Part shown: positions 46,099 through 54,021 of the stretch, piece after piece
Layout: each line of letters opens with the position of its first letter
How positions within the stretch are numbered: the first letter of the stretch is position 1
Assembly (NCBI GenBank): GCA_947467605.1
Contig: CANIII010000011.1
Span: 1 to 54,171 of the forward strand
From: Acidobacteriota bacterium
GTDB lineage: Bacteria; Acidobacteriota; Vicinamibacteria; Vicinamibacterales; SCN-69-37
DNA length: 54,171 bases
Direction of reading: 5' to 3'
Notes under the pieces: model-generated
What the model was told of the DNA's origin: nothing
The model's database searches: none
Seen by the model: the letters and a program-made list of their open reading frames with translations, nothing else
Translations under genes and position numbers: made by a program

Positions 46099-46446
46099 AT
46101 GTACAGCCGCGAATCATTCAATCGTCAGCGCGACAAAGCCGCGACCGTGTCATCGGCCGCGGGTCGGCTCACGGCCGGCGTGGCCGTCACGTTCGGCCTT
46201 GGCCAGTTGGCGATCATTCGTGTGCTGAACGGCCGGATTGCGAAAGACAAGGAGCTCGCGTTCGAGCTCGCGCTGTTTCTGGCCTATGCCTTCATGGTGG
46301 GGTTTCTCGTCTGGCGCATGGACCGCGCGGTTACGGCCCAGCGGATCCGTTGCCCCAAGTGTGGCAAGGCCTTGAAGGGCAGCGCCGAAGACACGGCCGG
46401 GGCGACCGGGAAGTGCACGTACTGCCGCGGTCAGGTGATTACTTAG
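46099..46446 (+). CDS. Membrane protein with C-terminal zinc-ribbon
   Basis: 115 residues from ATG 46099; ATG 46090 is inside the -10. Two hydrophobic segments (about 22-42 and 52-72, FELALFLAYAFMVGFLVW), then a cytoplasmic zinc-ribbon: IRCPKCGKAL and, about 18 residues on, KCTYCRGQVI, giving two CxxC knuckles. Possibly a small membrane-anchored metal or protein-binding factor; the function is unknown. The end overlaps the convergent CHAT fragment by 8 bases. Confidence 0.75.
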   Translation: MYSRESFNRQRDKAATVSSAAGRLTAGVAVTFGLGQLAIIRVLNGRIAKDKELAFELALFLAYAFMVGFLVWRMDRAVTAQRIRCPKCGKALKGSAEDTAGATGKCTYCRGQVIT

Positions 46447-46860
46447 CGCCGATCGAGATAAAGCCGGCCCAGTAAAACGGATGGCGATACGCCGGGTTCT
46501 TCATCAGCGCGATCGCCGCCTGCCGGAGGGCATCCGGTGCGCCCTTGGCGCGAGTGGTTGCGTTGAGCAGGCGCTGATGAAACGCGATCATCAACGACGT
46601 CGTGCTCGACGAATCCACTTCCCACTGACTCACCACCGCGGTTGATGCACCTGACGCGAAGAGCGACCACGACAGACCGATGGCTCCTTCGCCCCAGCCG
46701 TTGCCGCCGCGCGCGGTCTGACACGCTGAGAGCACTGCCAGGTCGGCCGTGATTCCCATGTCGAGCATCTCCCATGCCTCGAGGCGTCCATCGGAGAGGT
46801 GATCGCCCGGATCCACTTTTCCCGCTTTGTCACCCGGCGTGAGGAGCAGGTACTCGTCGA
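46439..46860 (-). pseudogene. CHAT-domain (caspase-like) protein, C-terminal fragment
   Basis: The frame is recognisable from about DEYLLLTPGD at 46860 to the stop. DGRLEAWEML and the catalytic Cys in ADLAVLSACQTARGG are present, then GASTAVVSQWEVDSSST and the C-terminal HPFYWAGFISIG, all classic for CHAT. The N-terminal TPR array and the canonical HxxATHG His are missing; a His in GHFER just upstream is not convincing. A GTG at 46816 could start a 125-residue product lacking the dyad His. The break point coincides with the start of the opposite-strand gene. Confidence 0.8.
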
Positions 46861-47428
46861 TCGCGTGCTCGCTGCTGGTGCGCTCGAAGTGCCCGCAGAC
46901 ATTCGCGCGCTCATGTCGCCGGTGGGGACCATGCTCGGCCCTGCGCTCTCGTCGTCACGCCTGACGCCGCAGAGTCCGATCGGCACGGCGGTCCGGTCCG
47001 CGTCGCCGGAGTTTTCATGGCGCCCGATGGATGGCGCCACGTCCTATTCGGTGGCGGTGTTTGACGAGCGCTTCAATGAAGTCGCGCAGAGCCCGCGGAT
47101 CACGACGACGTCCTGGACGCCGAGCGTGGCGTTGCCCCGGGGCGTGCCCTTGGCGTGGCAGCTCACGGCGCATGCGTCGGATCGCGATGTGATCGCGCCG
47201 ACGCCGCCGCAGCCGGAAGCGCGGTTTCTTGTCGTGACCGATGCCGCCGCGGCGGCGTTGGCTGCGCAGGAAACGCGTCTCGCAGCTGAACCTCTTGCAC
47301 TGGGGGTGGTGTTCGCGAACGCCGGGCTGGTCGTGGATGCCGAGCGCGTACTTTCCCGTGCGGCCGCTGACTCGTCACCCGACATAGCCGGTCGCGCGAA
47401 GGCGCTTCTGGCGAGTGTCAAGAAATGA
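46799..47428 (+). pseudogene. Fn3-like domain protein (partner type of CHAT genes), 5'-truncated
   Basis: The native-looking part starts near EQVLVDRVLAAG (about 46841) or at GTG 46865. Features: PADIRALMSPVGTMLG, a fibronectin-like sandwich PEFSWRPMDGATSYSVAVFD through SWTPSVALPRGVPLAWQLTA, and a helical end (ALGVVFANAGLVVDAERVL). In Acidobacteriota such proteins normally have an N-terminal cytoplasmic domain and one membrane helix, and lie upstream of a CHAT gene on the same strand. Here those N-terminal parts are missing and the CHAT remnant is on the other strand. The first ~14 codons are antisense to CHAT. Confidence 0.6.
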
Positions 47429-47556
47429 CCGCCGTGCTCTTCGTAGCGGGCGCGATACTGGCGGGTGTGCTCGTCATCGGCGCTGCGGGTGAGCGTCGTC
47501 GCCGCGCCGATTTCGGGCGGCTCTCGAAGCGGCAACTACTGAAGTACAAGTCCTAG
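47425..47556 (+). CDS. 43-residue single-helix membrane peptide
   Basis: ATG 47425 overlaps the preceding stop as ATGA. One hydrophobic helix (about 2-20, TAVLFVAGAILAGVLVIGA), then a very basic cytoplasmic segment (GERRRRADFGRL) ending KYKS. Its stop TAG is also the first three bases of the TAGAAT promoter of the next gene. Short but with clean coupling and a typical inside-positive topology; unknown function. Confidence 0.55.
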   Translation: MTAVLFVAGAILAGVLVIGAAGERRRRADFGRLSKRQLLKYKS

Positions 47557-47559
47557 AAT
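47554..47559 (+). promoter_or_regulatory. Predicted -10 element overlapping a stop codon
   Basis: TAGAAT, 5 bases before the methyltransferase ATG at 47565; TAG is the stop of the 43-residue peptide. Confidence 0.5.
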
Positions 47560-47564
47560 AGGGC

Positions 47565-48227
47565 ATGGCGGTTGGTGCCCATTTGGGAATTCCCCTGCGC
47601 GAGTACGACGAGCGCATTCGCACATTCATCCCGTGGTACGACGAGATGCTGGACGAGGCCGCGGCATGTCTGCCGCGGCGTGGCGGGAAGTCGGCGACGC
47701 TCGTCGATCTCGGCATTGGGTCGGGCGCACTCGCGGCCGAGTGCGTGTCCGTGTGGCCGCGAGCACGGGTGATTGGGTTCGACAGCGACGCGGAGATACT
47801 GCAGATGGCCGGCGCCCGGTTGGGCTCACGCCTCACCGGTTGCGTCGGCGACTTCGAAACCGCAACCATGCCGCGCTGCGAGGCGATCGTGTCGGCGTTT
47901 GCGCTGCATCATGTGCGCACCGCGCGGAGCAAAGCCACGCTGTATCGAAAATGTCATCGCGCGCTCACGGCCGGTGGCGTGCTGGTCATCGCTGACTGCC
48001 AGCTGTCGTCGCGCGCGGATCTTGCCGTCGTGGACCGTGCCGCCTGGCTGTCGCACCTCTGCCAGTACTACACGGCTGCCGAATCGCGCGCGTTTCTCCG
48101 GGCGTGGGCCAAGCAAGATCACTACCTTACGCTGACCGATGAGCTCGCGTTGTTGCAGGCCGCCGGCTTCCGCACGGATGTGCGGTGGCGGCGATACAGC
48201 TTTGCCGTGATTGTCGCGTCGCGCTGA
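47565..48227 (+). CDS. Class I SAM-dependent methyltransferase
   Basis: 220 residues. A helical cap (about 10-40, REYDERIRTFIPWYDEMLDE) as in MerR/CmoA-like enzymes, motif I LVDLGIGSGALAAE, acidic VIGFDSDAEIL, motif VSAFALHHVRTARSK and TAGGVLVIADCQL. The C-terminal part (LTLTDELALLQAAGF, DVRWRRYSFAVI) is typical of Methyltransf_25/12 enzymes. Substrate unknown. It is leaderless by promoter spacing. Confidence 0.9.
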   Translation: MAVGAHLGIPLREYDERIRTFIPWYDEMLDEAAACLPRRGGKSATLVDLGIGSGALAAECVSVWPRARVIGFDSDAEILQMAGARLGSRLTGCVGDFETATMPRCEAIVSAFALHHVRTARSKATLYRKCHRALTAGGVLVIADCQLSSRADLAVVDRAAWLSHLCQYYTAAESRAFLRAWAKQDHYLTLTDELALLQAAGFRTDVRWRRYSFAVIVASR

Positions 48228-48232
48228 ACCGG

Positions 48233-48763
48233 CTACTTGCCCTTGACGATGCGCAGGTGGCCCGCGTGATGCTTGCCGTGCCACGCGTAGAGCTGCAGGA
48301 GCGTGTCGATCGTCATCGGTCCGCGTTCAGGATGAAAGAGCTTGCGCGCGAAGTCTGCCGGCGTAAGCGAGCGGAGCAGCGTCACCCAGCGTGCGTGCAG
48401 TCCGTCGATGATACTGAGTGACGTCGTCACATCGGTGTCGATCGCATCGGGAAACTGTGACCACCGATTCTCGTCGTACGGCTGCACGGTGTAGTCGTCC
48501 TGCACGAGGGCGAATCGCGTGCGGATATACGCGTTCATGTGGCTGTCGGCCAGATGGTGCACGACCTGCGCGGCGGTCCACCCGCCTTCGCGGTACGGGG
48601 TCTTCAGCTGGGCCGGCGTCATCTCGTCGGCCAGCGCGGCGACGACATCAGGCGCGATCGAGATCTCATCGATCCACGTCGTCCGCATCGCGTCGGTCGA
48701 TTCTCTGACGACCGCAAACTTGCCCACAGGGAACCGAAGCGCATCGAGAGTGGTGTCGACCAT
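48233..48763 (-). CDS. YfiT/BstA-type DinB-fold thiol transferase or metal-dependent hydrolase
   Basis: 176 residues. Four-helix DinB fold with the three metal His: VVHHLADSHMN (about 68-78), and the C-terminal pair in YAWHGKHHAGH. The start LRFPVGKFAVV and TPYREGGWTAAQVVHH are diagnostic for the YfiT subgroup, of which BstA transfers bacillithiol in Firmicutes. In an Acidobacterium the thiol is unknown. TAGGAT ends exactly 6 bases before ATG. Confidence 0.93.
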   Translation of the reverse strand: MVDTTLDALRFPVGKFAVVRESTDAMRTTWIDEISIAPDVVAALADEMTPAQLKTPYREGGWTAAQVVHHLADSHMNAYIRTRFALVQDDYTVQPYDENRWSQFPDAIDTDVTTSLSIIDGLHARWVTLLRSLTPADFARKLFHPERGPMTIDTLLQLYAWHGKHHAGHLRIVKGK

Positions 48764-48769
48764 GGAAAT

Positions 48770-48775
48770 ATCCTA
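48770..48775 (-). promoter_or_regulatory. Predicted -10 element
   Basis: TAGGAT on the minus strand, 6 bases before ATG 48763; it overlaps the 3' end of the preceding yajQ-like gene. Confidence 0.5.
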
Positions 48776-49276
48776 ACTCCGATAATTCCCGAATCGGAGC
48801 TCGCAGCCGAAATCCTGGCCGCGCAAGAGCGCCATCGATTCCTGAAGTTCGTCTTTTGACGCGGATGTCACACGGAGTTGATCGCCCTGGATGTTCGCCT
48901 GCACTTTGCGGAGCTTCCGGTCCTTCAGGAATTGAACGATCTTCTTTGACGCTTCAATCGGGATGCCCTGCTGAAGCTCGACGACTTTCTTGACGAGCCC
49001 GCCGCCGATGGTCTCGATCTCGGAGAGCGTGAGGTTCTTCGCCGGCACGCCACGTTTGACCAGGCGGCCGAGGAGAATCTCCCACACGGCATCCATCTGC
49101 ATGTTGTGGTCGGCGACCAGTTCGATCTTGTTCTCCGACTGCTTGAAGTCGATCGACGCCTTCGACCCCTTGAAGTCGTAGCGCTGCGTGATCTCCTTCT
49201 TCGCCTGATTGACGGCGTTGTCGACTTCAGGGAGGTCCACTTCGGAGGTGATGTCGTACGAGCACTGAGAGGCCAT
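48773..49276 (-). CDS. yajQ: YajQ-family nucleotide-binding protein
   Basis: 167 residues from ATG 49276; a much longer frame upstream is antisense to the SDR gene and rejected. The two-ferredoxin-like-domain family is clear: SYDITSEVDLPEVDNAVNQA, EITQRYDFKGSKASID, the mid-region GLVKKVVELQQGI and the end VRVTSASKDELQESMALL-type stretch. YajQ proteins bind cyclic di-GMP or nucleic acid; a regulatory role is inferred from relatives. TAGGAT lies 11 bases upstream. Starts of this gene and the SDR are 24 bases apart. Confidence 0.95.
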   Translation of the reverse strand: MASQCSYDITSEVDLPEVDNAVNQAKKEITQRYDFKGSKASIDFKQSENKIELVADHNMQMDAVWEILLGRLVKRGVPAKNLTLSEIETIGGGLVKKVVELQQGIPIEASKKIVQFLKDRKLRKVQANIQGDQLRVTSASKDELQESMALLRGQDFGCELRFGNYRS

Positions 49277-49300
49277 GGCTACGCGGTATCCTATCTCTAG

Positions 49301-50818
49301 ATGTCTGCTGATCAACCGATCGACCCGAACGACCCCGCCGTGCCCGAGCGCTTGCGCGAGAAGATCGATCTCGAGCGCGTGCAGGCGGCCACGGAACTCC
49401 TCGAAACCTTTGCCAACGACCGACAGATCCTGTCTGACATGCCGTTTGAAGTGCGGAAGCGACTGCTGACCGCCGTCACGCGTGTGTTCAACCCGAGCCC
49501 CAGCGCGCGCCGCAACATGGTGAAGTCCAGCAAGCGTCGCTGGAAAGCGGATCGCGCTGAGAAGAAGAACGAGATCAAACAGGACGTTGGCATCCGCGTG
49601 CTTCGACGCCAGCCGGTCTTTACGACGCCGAATGTCTTTCCGCCCAAATCGCTGCACGAGTCGCGACCGGAAGAAGAAACGGACGAACTCCCAGAATCCC
49701 AGCATTGCTATGTCTGCAAAAAGCACTACACGAAGCTCCATCATTTCTACGATCAGATGTGCCAGCCCTGCGGCGACTTCAACTTCGCCAAGCGCACCGA
49801 GATGGCCGACCTCTCGGGTCGCGTCGCACTCCTCACCGGTGGCCGCGTGAAGATTGGCTACCAGGCGGGCCTGAAGCTCCTGCGCTGCGGCGCGCACCTG
49901 GTCGTCACGACACGATTCCCGCGCGACTCCGCGTCGCGCTACGCCGCCGAGCCAGACTTCGCCGACTGGGGCCATCGCCTCGAGATCTTCGGCCTCGACC
50001 TGCGGCATACGCCCAGTGTTGAGGCGTTCTGCAAACAGATGTTGTCGACGCACTCGCGCCTCGACTTCATCGTGAACAACGCGTGTCAGACCGTGCGGCG
50101 TCCGCCGGAGTTCTACGCGCACATGATGGAGAAGGAGCGCGCGACGCTCATCGGTGCCGGCGATCCGGCCGGCAAGCTCGTCGTCGCGGCCGCACCGTCG
50201 CACGCGCCCGGCATGACGCATGCGGCCGAACTCTCGCAGGTGGCGTTGCTGCCGGAAGATCTCGAAGTCGGCGCACAGCTGTTTCCCACGGGCCATCTCG
50301 ATCAGGACCTGCAGCAGGTCGATCTGCGCGGCCGCAACTCGTGGCGCCTGCTGATGCATGAAGTGTCAGCCGTGGAGTTGCTCGAAGTGCAGCTGGTCAA
50401 CGCCGTCGCGCCGTTCATCATCAACGCGCGCATGAAAGAGCTCATGCTCCGCACGCCCGAGCGCGACAAACACGTCGTGAACGTCAGCGCGATGGAAGGC
50501 CAGTTCTACCGCAACTTCAAGACCACGCGCCATCCGCACACGAACATGGCCAAGGCGGCGCTCAACATGATGACGCGCACGTCGGCGACCGATTACTACA
50601 ACGACGGCATTCACATGAACGCGGTGGACACCGGGTGGGTCACCGACGAAGATCCGGCCGAGATTGCTGCACGCAAAGTGAAAGAGCAGTACTTCCATCC
50701 GCCCCTCGACATCCTCGACGGCGGCGCGCGCATCGTCGATCCGATCATTCACGGCTTCAACACCGGCGAACACATCTGGGGCAAGTTTCTCAAGGACTAC
50801 ACGGAAACCGACTGGTAG
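49301..50818 (+). CDS. Large SDR-family oxidoreductase with N-terminal Cys4 zinc-ribbon-like motif
   Basis: 505 residues, twice a classic SDR. Residues 1-130 are helical and charged, unknown. Four Cys at 136, 139, 154 and 157 (CYVC...CQPC) with His between resemble a zinc-ribbon. The Rossmann fold then begins with [10 protein letters not shown] (cofactor Gly-rich loop, 177-186) and DFIVNNACQ. Ser 396 (NVSAMEG) is present, but the usual Tyr before Lys 418 (AKAALNMM) is Thr 414; Tyr 403-Lys 407 nearby is an alternative pair. The insert at about 275-340 is absent from typical SDRs. Substrate unknown. Confidence 0.88.
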   Translation: MSADQPIDPNDPAVPERLREKIDLERVQAATELLETFANDRQILSDMPFEVRKRLLTAVTRVFNPSPSARRNMVKSSKRRWKADRAEKKNEIKQDVGIRVLRRQPVFTTPNVFPPKSLHESRPEEETDELPESQHCYVCKKHYTKLHHFYDQMCQPCGDFNFAKRTEMADLSGRVALLTGGRVKIGYQAGLKLLRCGAHLVVTTRFPRDSASRYAAEPDFADWGHRLEIFGLDLRHTPSVEAFCKQMLSTHSRLDFIVNNACQTVRRPPEFYAHMMEKERATLIGAGDPAGKLVVAAAPSHAPGMTHAAELSQVALLPEDLEVGAQLFPTGHLDQDLQQVDLRGRNSWRLLMHEVSAVELLEVQLVNAVAPFIINARMKELMLRTPERDKHVVNVSAMEGQFYRNFKTTRHPHTNMAKAALNMMTRTSATDYYNDGIHMNAVDTGWVTDEDPAEIAARKVKEQYFHPPLDILDGGARIVDPIIHGFNTGEHIWGKFLKDYTETDW

Positions 50819-50860
50819 GCACGAAAATAGGTGCAACGAAGCGCCAGCGGTAGCCGTCCA

Positions 50861-51076
50861 ATGTCTCAGAACGCCATGGCTTTCCTCCTCCTCCTCGCGG
50901 CCTGGGTCATTCTGTTCATGGTCGCGTGGCCTATTGCCGTCGTGCTCGCCGTCGCACTACCGTTCCTCTGGCTTTTGTCCATTCCGTTCCGAATTGTCGG
51001 CATCGCCCTGGAGGCGGTGCTCGCGCTGATTCGAGCGATTCTGTTTCTGCCGGCCCGGATCCTCGGGTTCAGATAG
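50861..51076 (+). CDS. Small hydrophobic membrane protein
   Basis: 71 residues from ATG 50861. Almost wholly hydrophobic, with segments about 5-22 (MAFLLLLAAWVILFMVAW) and 24-42, and an amphipathic end (LIRAILFLPARILGFR). No family recognised. It follows the SDR by 42 bases. A TAGCCG hexamer lies 4 bases before the ATG, a weak promoter match. Confidence 0.55.
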   Translation: MSQNAMAFLLLLAAWVILFMVAWPIAVVLAVALPFLWLLSIPFRIVGIALEAVLALIRAILFLPARILGFR

Positions 51077-51143
51077 CGGTGAAGCTGAACTAGCTGTGGG
51101 CCGCCCTCTGCATGTGCGGCGCCGTGTACTTCATGTTTCGCAA

Positions 51144-51260
51144 ATGGCGCCATGGAGAGCCGGTCTCTGGTGGTGGCCTACCGGTTTTGTAATTGCATCG
51201 GCCTTTGTGGCCCTCGTACGACGATCACGGCTCCTGATTTCAAAATTGAATGCAATCTGA
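51144..51260 (+). CDS. Possible 38-residue membrane peptide
   Basis: ATG 51144 opens a short frame with a Trp-rich hydrophobic helix (LWWWPTGFVIASAFVALV) followed by a basic end (RRSRLLISKLNAI). No Shine-Dalgarno or clear -10 is seen, so it may be chance. Otherwise the gap 51077-51298 contains nothing identifiable. Confidence 0.25.
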   Translation: MAPWRAGLWWWPTGFVIASAFVALVRRSRLLISKLNAI

Positions 51261-51286
51261 CGATGCTGTACGACCAAGTGCGGTGT

Positions 51287-51292
51287 TAGTCT
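51287..51292 (+). promoter_or_regulatory. Predicted -10 element
   Basis: TAGTCT, 6 bases before ATG 51299. Confidence 0.5.
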
Positions 51293-51298
51293 TCGCCT

Positions 51299-51547
51299 AT
51301 GTCATATCGAGCGCGACTGATCTATGCGATCTTCGTTGGATACCTCGCGGATCTCATGATCGGCTGGGTTGCCGTGTGGCTCGCGCCGCACACCGGTGAT
51401 CTGACATATCGCTTCTACATGGCGCCGGGTGAGTGGTTTGTGGATCCGATGAAGGCGCCGTTTGTCGCGCTGTTGTTCTGGACCACGCTGTTCGGAGCCG
51501 GCTGGTATTTCCTCGCGCCGAAGGCGCGGCTGCACGCATCCGTCTAA
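51299..51547 (+). CDS. Two-helix membrane protein, unknown
   Basis: 82 residues. Hydrophobic segments about 8-30 (IYAIFVGYLADLMIGWVAVWL) and 52-72 (VALLFWTTLFGAGWYF), with a periplasmic loop GDLTYRFYMAPGEWFVDP between. No recognised family. The TAGTCT-6-ATG arrangement supports a real leaderless gene. Confidence 0.6.
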   Translation: MSYRARLIYAIFVGYLADLMIGWVAVWLAPHTGDLTYRFYMAPGEWFVDPMKAPFVALLFWTTLFGAGWYFLAPKARLHASV

Positions 51548-51559
51548 CTCGTCAGTCTG

Positions 51560-52093
51560 ATGGCGTGGCCGTGCACGTTTGACACCGAGCGGCTTCGCGC
51601 CGAATATCTTCGCGCCGAGCACCTCCCCGAACTCCGCCGCATGCATGCCGACCCGATCGTCATGCGCCATCTCGGTGGCGTCTTCAGTGAAGAGAAAACA
51701 CAGGCCTACATGGCGCGCGGTCTCGCACACTGGGACGCGCATCGCCTGGGTGTGTGGATCGTCTATGAGCGAGGCAGCGACGATCCCATCGGCCGCGCGG
51801 TGCTGCGCCACCTGCACCTTGACGGCTATGGTGAGATCGAAACCGGCTACGCCTTCTACCAGCCATACTGGGGCCGCGGCTTTGCGACGGAAATCACGCG
51901 CGCGTGTCTAACGCTTGGCTTCGAGCAGCTCCACTGCGTCTCCATCGTCGCCGTGACAACACCCGAAAATACGGCGTCGCAGCATGTGCTGTACAAGTGC
52001 GGTTTCACACTCGATCGACACTTTGAACGCGACGGCGAGACGTTAATGCTATTTCGCGTGATGCGACCGGGCTACAGCGCCAGCAGCGCGTAG
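51560..52093 (+). CDS. GNAT-family N-acetyltransferase (RimJ/RimL type)
   Basis: 177 residues. Fold: FDTERLRAEYLRAEHLPELRRM (first strand and helix), IGRAVLRHLHLDGYGEIETGYAF, acetyl-CoA binding loop YWGRGFATEITRACL (pyrophosphate-binding RGxA type), and VTTPENTASQHVLYKCGFTL. It acetylates an amino group of a protein or small molecule. The 12-base gap after the preceding gene suggests one transcript. The 3' end overlaps the convergent DUF4010 gene by 22 bases. Confidence 0.93.
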   Translation: MAWPCTFDTERLRAEYLRAEHLPELRRMHADPIVMRHLGGVFSEEKTQAYMARGLAHWDAHRLGVWIVYERGSDDPIGRAVLRHLHLDGYGEIETGYAFYQPYWGRGFATEITRACLTLGFEQLHCVSIVAVTTPENTASQHVLYKCGFTLDRHFERDGETLMLFRVMRPGYSASSA

Positions 52094-53367
52094 AGCACAG
52101 ACACCACCGCCAGCCCGGTGAGCGCTGGCGTGACCCGTCGAGCTGTGAGCGGCGAGCCCATACCCCAGGCGTACGCGGTCTTCAGCAGGTTGTTACTGGC
52201 GGTCGAAATCAGGATCGCCTGGAGCACCCGCGCGTCGCCGATACCGAGGTTTCCCTGAAGCACCGAGACGACGAACGGCGTGATGTCAGAGAAGCCAACC
52301 ACAAATGAGAGCACGCGCAGACCAAGATCGCGGAACGTGTCGAGCGTGTATTTCGTGACCACCGAGATGATTGCGAACATGGTGGCAAAGACCAGCGCGG
52401 TGGTGAGTTCGAGCGGATTACGGTGCAATGGCGCTGCGTCGGCGTTGGGTGCGGGCACCGAAGCCGGCCGGTTCGTGGATGACCACAACCAGAACCCGTA
52501 CGCCAGCATGGCGACCGCGAGCGTCAACAGCGATGGCGCTGCGAGTGCGATCAGCGGATGCCGGAAGATCGCGATCAGAACGAGCAGGCGCAGATACATC
52601 ATGGCGTTGGCGAATAACACGGCCACCGCCGCTTCGTCGGAGATCGCTGGCGCTTCACGCGATTTGCGCGACAGCACCAGCACCGTGACCGTGCTTGAGT
52701 AGATGCCGCCGATGATGCCGGTGAGGACCAGTCCGCGGCGAGGGATCAGGTAGGTCTGCAACACGTACCCGGCGTACGAAATGGTCGTGGTGACCACCAC
52801 GGCGAGCCAGAGCTGGCGCGGCGTCACGGGCAGAACATCGAGCACGCGACCGAACCAACCGCCCATCAACTCAGGCTGCGCCGGGATCAGCGGCAGCACC
52901 ACGCCCGCAATTGCGAGGAACTTGCAGACGGTGACCACCTCGCCGGTCTCCAGTCGGTCCGTGAATTGGCGAATCCGCCCTTTTGAGTGCAGCACGAACA
53001 GGATCGAGATCGCGATCAGCACCAGGAACCACGGCGGCTCGAGCAGCGTGACGGGACCGGCCGCGTAAGTGAGCAGGCCAATCAGAATGCCGATGATGCC
53101 CGCGCTCTTCTTTTGCTCGATCTTGTTCGCGTAGTAGAGCGCCAGAAAGATCGCGAGCGCGCCGAAGCCCACCAGATACGCGAGATGGCCGATCTCCGGC
53201 AGTTGAAACAACACGAAGCCGAGCATGCCGATGAACATGAACGTGCGCACCGTGCCAAATGTGTCGAATTTCTGCTCGCCCTCGTAGTACTCGCGCAGCC
53301 CGATCCCAATCAGGAAGCTGACCGCCAGCGTCAGCAGGAACGGTGAGAGCATCTGCGAGGGCGACAC
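52072..53367 (-). CDS. MgtC/SapB-DUF4010 family polytopic membrane protein
   Basis: 431 residues from GTG 53367, 6 bases after the previous stop; ATG 53352 is an alternative. The N-terminal part (about 10-150) has the MgtC/SapB pattern SFLIGIGLREYYEG and GTVRTFMFIGMLGFVLFQLP; the DUF4010 part (about 180-430) has YAGYVLQTYLIPRRGLVLTGIIGGIYSSTVT and SFVVGFSDITPFVVS. About twelve helices. Transport or sensing of a small ion is inferred only from the MgtC link. It overlaps the GNAT 3' end. Confidence 0.85.
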   Translation of the reverse strand: MSPSQMLSPFLLTLAVSFLIGIGLREYYEGEQKFDTFGTVRTFMFIGMLGFVLFQLPEIGHLAYLVGFGALAIFLALYYANKIEQKKSAGIIGILIGLLTYAAGPVTLLEPPWFLVLIAISILFVLHSKGRIRQFTDRLETGEVVTVCKFLAIAGVVLPLIPAQPELMGGWFGRVLDVLPVTPRQLWLAVVVTTTISYAGYVLQTYLIPRRGLVLTGIIGGIYSSTVTVLVLSRKSREAPAISDEAAVAVLFANAMMYLRLLVLIAIFRHPLIALAAPSLLTLAVAMLAYGFWLWSSTNRPASVPAPNADAAPLHRNPLELTTALVFATMFAIISVVTKYTLDTFRDLGLRVLSFVVGFSDITPFVVSVLQGNLGIGDARVLQAILISTASNNLLKTAYAWGMGSPLTARRVTPALTGLAVVSVLYALLAL

Positions 53368-53373
53368 GTCATC

Positions 53374-54021
53374 TCACTGCAGGCCGACGATGCGCGCGGC
53401 CGCAAGAAGGTAGTTCACGTTGGGCCGCGACGTGAGCCCGAGCTCCTCGATGACCGATCGCATGGCGGCGTAGTTAGCGCTCTCCACACACGCGGACTCC
53501 ACGAGCGCGCCGTTGAACCACACATGCGCGTACTCGCAGATCACGCCGTCGATCGTGAATCCCCACCGCATCTTCTCGACATGCACCGGCACGAGATCCG
53601 GATGCCGCTGGGCCATCGCGAGAAACGCGTCAAATGTCACGCCGTCGGTGAGCGCGATCGACTCGGGCAGCGTCACGTGCAGCCGTGCCGCGATGGAGCC
53701 GACCTGATCCGCCGTGACCGGAAACTGGAACTTGCCCTTGGGTTGGAAGACCTCATACCCCTCGGGCGTGTCGCTGATCTTGAGCTTGATGTCGAGCAAC
53801 CCGTCGCGCACTTTGACGTTGGCCGCCTGAGTGTGTCGGGACAAGAAGTACGTCTCAGCCGGCAGGCGACGCGCCTGAGACAACACGGTTCGGCCATTCC
53901 ACAGCCGCGGCTGCAACTCGCTGATGATGCCGTGCCCGAACACGCGGAACTCCGCACGCGGAGTGATCGCCGCAGCGTCAGCGGCTGAGAGAGCGAGTGT
54001 GGATGCGACGACGGTCGTCAT
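53374..54021 (-). CDS. CYTH-like phosphate-ester-domain protein, possibly secreted
   Basis: 215 residues from ATG 54021, coupled to the upstream stop by ATGA. The first ~20 residues are weakly hydrophobic (STLALSAADAAA) and may be a signal. The body begins EFRVFGHGI, then ETYFLSRHTQAANVKVRDGLLDIK, EGYEVFQPKGKFQFP, VEKMRWGFTIDGVICEYAHVWFNG and a C-terminal NYLLAAARIVG. Alternating charged strands suggest a triphosphate-tunnel (CYTH) relation, not confirmed. It lies between two membrane-protein genes and is likely co-expressed with the DUF4010 protein. Confidence 0.65.
   Translation of the reverse strand: MTTVVASTLALSAADAAAITPRAEFRVFGHGIISELQPRLWNGRTVLSQARRLPAETYFLSRHTQAANVKVRDGLLDIKLKISDTPEGYEVFQPKGKFQFPVTADQVGSIAARLHVTLPESIALTDGVTFDAFLAMAQRHPDLVPVHVEKMRWGFTIDGVICEYAHVWFNGALVESACVESANYAAMRSVIEELGLTSRPNVNYLLAAARIVGLQ

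Noticed and set aside
46861..46920. Catalytic His of CHAT in the GHFER stretch just upstream of the fragment
   Set aside because: The surrounding residues do not match the hydrophobic HxATHG strand and the same DNA codes the opposite gene, so the dyad His is taken as missing.
49277..50359. Very long N-terminal extension of the YajQ-like protein
   Set aside because: It runs antisense to the SDR gene; YajQ homologues start at MASQCSYDI and are ~165 residues, matching ATG 49276.
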